The notes under the pieces: generated by a model
What the model saw: only the letters and a program-made list of their open reading frames with translations
The model's database searches: none
Told to the model about the DNA's origin: nothing
Program-made: the position numbers and the translations under genes
Assembly (NCBI RefSeq): GCF_963677035.1
Contig: NZ_OY781472.1
Span: 2,294,001 to 2,358,000 of the forward strand
Direction of reading: 5' to 3'
DNA from: an uncultured Hyphomonas sp.
GTDB lineage: Bacteria > Pseudomonadota > Alphaproteobacteria > Caulobacterales > Hyphomonadaceae
Length of the DNA stretch: 64,000 bases
In this document: positions 62,767 to 64,000 of the stretch, piece after piece
Numbering within the stretch: the first letter of the stretch is position 1
Layout: each line of letters begins with the position of its first letter

Positions 62767-63621
62767 CTAGTTCTGCCCGCCGACCGGGATGGCGAGGATT
62801 GCCACATCGGTCCCGGCCTCGGTCTTTACCTTGTGGGGCGGCAGAGCCTTCTCACCGCGCTTGGTTTGCGGGGCGAAGCGGTTGGTCAGGCGGATATCGA
62901 TTCCGGGATCGGCGGGCAGGGGTTGATCCAGCGGAATGATCAGTGTCCGCGTGCCTTTGTCCGGTACGATCACATCTTTTAGATCCTGCGCCAGCACGAT
63001 TTCCGTGCCGCTGCGGATTTCAATGATGCCGTCCAGCCGCGCATGGGCGTTGCCGGTATTGGTCAGGTCCAGCCCGATGGCCGGTTCCCCGTCGGCGGCG
63101 AGGGTCAGACGGCTCGCCATGATTTTCGGATACGAACGCGCTTTGCCCGCCGTCAGGCTGAACAGGGAGGCGATCCGGTGCTTCTGCCACTGGCCGGTGT
63201 CATCCTTCATGACCGATGAGGCCAGCAGAGCGACGCGGTAGTCTCCCGGCCGGGCCAGCCGGTCCGGCGTGGAGAGATTGATGACCACCTGCTTCGACTG
63301 GCCGGGGGCGAGAGAAACCGTCGGGGCGCGGTAGCGGGCCCAGCCCGCGGCAGAGGCGTCGCTTTCGCCGGCGGGCGTGAAGACCGGCGCGCCGTTTTCA
63401 TCATAGGCCCAGTCGGCGAGCGCCAGGGATACTGAAACGGGATGGGCAGAATCGAGGTTCGCGACGGTCACGACCTGCCGCATCGGCTCGCCGGGGTCGA
63501 GTTCCAGTTCCACGCTGGCGGGCTGAAGTCCGATCCGGCCCTCTGCCTGTGCCAGGAACGCAGCGCTCCCGGCGGCGAGGACAGCCGCAAGGAAGCTACG
63601 AAATGGCAGTCTGGCAGGCAT
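62767..63621 (-). CDS. Pilus-chaperone-like periplasmic protein
   Basis: 284 aa with signal peptide (FLAAVLAAGSAAFLAQAEG). Immunoglobulin-like beta domains with LQPASVELELDPGEPMRQVVTV and SLAPGQSKQVVINL, like PapD-type chaperones, but no usher or fimbrial gene is close by. Probably a fimbrial or surface-protein chaperone. Confidence 0.7.
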   Translation of the reverse strand: MPARLPFRSFLAAVLAAGSAAFLAQAEGRIGLQPASVELELDPGEPMRQVVTVANLDSAHPVSVSLALADWAYDENGAPVFTPAGESDASAAGWARYRAPTVSLAPGQSKQVVINLSTPDRLARPGDYRVALLASSVMKDDTGQWQKHRIASLFSLTAGKARSYPKIMASRLTLAADGEPAIGLDLTNTGNAHARLDGIIEIRSGTEIVLAQDLKDVIVPDKGTRTLIIPLDQPLPADPGIDIRLTNRFAPQTKRGEKALPPHKVKTEAGTDVAILAIPVGGQN

Positions 63622-63746
63622 AGCGCACGTCCCTGAAGGGCCAGCAATTCATGACATGATCGTAAAAGAACCTTACCACCCGGTTTAGATTTCCCTGCGA
63701 GCCGGCGCTTGATGGAAACCGGGGGGAAGGCTAATCGCGAGGCTAG

Positions 63747-64000
63747 ATGGTGAAACTGACTCCCAAGGCAATGCGCCAGAAACGCAAACACGTGGCGGCG
63801 GACCTCTCGACCCGGGAGGGCCGGGCGCGGGCGCGGCGTGAAATGGTCTGGCAGGACCATGGCTTCCTGCGCGCGATCTACCAGAACCTCCACCAGATCT
63901 CGCCGGACATGTACCGGTCGAACCAGCCGTCTCCCGCCAAGGTGATGAAATACGCCCGCGAGCTCGGCCTCCGGACGATCCTCAACCTCCGGGGCGAGAG
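63747..64000 (+). CDS. Tyrosine-phosphatase-like protein, N-terminal part
   Basis: Open from ATG 63747 to the window end, so partial (84 codons). A basic N-terminus (KLTPKAMRQKRKH) leads into MYRSNQPSPAKVMKYARELGLRTILNLRG, the start typical of the bacterial tyrosine/dual-specificity phosphatase family. The catalytic CX5R loop would be beyond the window. Confidence 0.7.
   Translation, partial: MVKLTPKAMRQKRKHVAADLSTREGRARARREMVWQDHGFLRAIYQNLHQISPDMYRSNQPSPAKVMKYARELGLRTILNLRGE

Noticed and set aside
1..64000. CRISPR arrays, insertion sequences, rRNA
   Set aside because: No regular spaced repeats, transposase motifs or rRNA sequence were seen in either strand.

Overview
This is a GC-rich alphaproteobacterial chromosome segment. 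The best fit is Hyphomonadaceae or a close relative, judged from gene content and the order ccmH-degP-response regulator-histidine kinase-glnE and murA-DUF2948-hisD-UPF0262-infA-maf. That placement is inference; there is no rRNA in the window. The chromosomal backbone is interrupted by a 23.7-kb integrated mobilizable element (27736-51455) and by a smaller odd, AT-richer island (about 52950-55240).

Left backbone (1-27.7 kb): the end of a cytochrome c maturation gene, a DegP-type protease with a two-component pair, glnE, an EF-hand protein, an ECF sigma/anti-sigma/periplasmic sensor operon, an amidase, a GFA protein, a zincin, a YbjQ protein, both methylmalonyl-CoA mutase subunits with a small gene between them, CMD and SDR genes, a CNNM/CorC-type membrane protein, nitronate monooxygenase, a phage-type M15 peptidase with a small membrane partner, glycerol kinase, an M3 peptidase and a dicarboxylate symporter.

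Mobile element (27736-51455): it sits at the 3' end of a tRNA-Thr(GGT) gene and is bounded by a 9-bp direct repeat. It carries a large serine recombinase, MobC and relaxase, a VirD4-type coupling protein whose membrane part appears to be a separate small gene, and ArdA, but no mating-pair-formation genes. It therefore looks like an integrative mobilizable element that borrows a conjugation machine. Cargo includes an IetAS-like pair (AAA ATPase plus subtilisin-like protease), a ParB-domain protein with a putative HEPN protein, an AAA ATPase operon, and a three-gene cassette of a YwqK/MORN-like repeat protein, a STAND NTPase and a TPR-like protein. The last is the best candidate for an undescribed defence system.

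Two results can be read directly from the bases. (1) The recombinase gene runs across the attachment site. In the integrated state its last 37 codons come from DNA antisense to tRNA-Thr. In the predicted circle it would instead use 32 codons now stranded at the left end of the element, ending in an ATGA overlap with mobC. (2) Next to a FimB-sized tyrosine recombinase lies a 108-bp segment flanked by 16-bp inverted repeats. Inverting it on paper places a ribosome site and ATG exactly in frame with a downstream secreted-protein gene that now lacks a proper start. This is the structure of a phase-variation switch. A site matching the alphaproteobacterial LexA box (GTTC-N7-GTTC) precedes the serine-recombinase operon, suggesting SOS-controlled excision.

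Right backbone (51.45-64 kb): tRNA-Thr, a small basic ORF coupled to a cytochrome P450, the island with a zinc-ribbon/Hint protein and a pentapeptide-repeat membrane protein, then murA-DUF2948-hisD-UPF0262-infA-maf, a GNAT enzyme, a second ECF sigma module, a pilus-chaperone-like protein and the start of a tyrosine-phosphatase-like gene.
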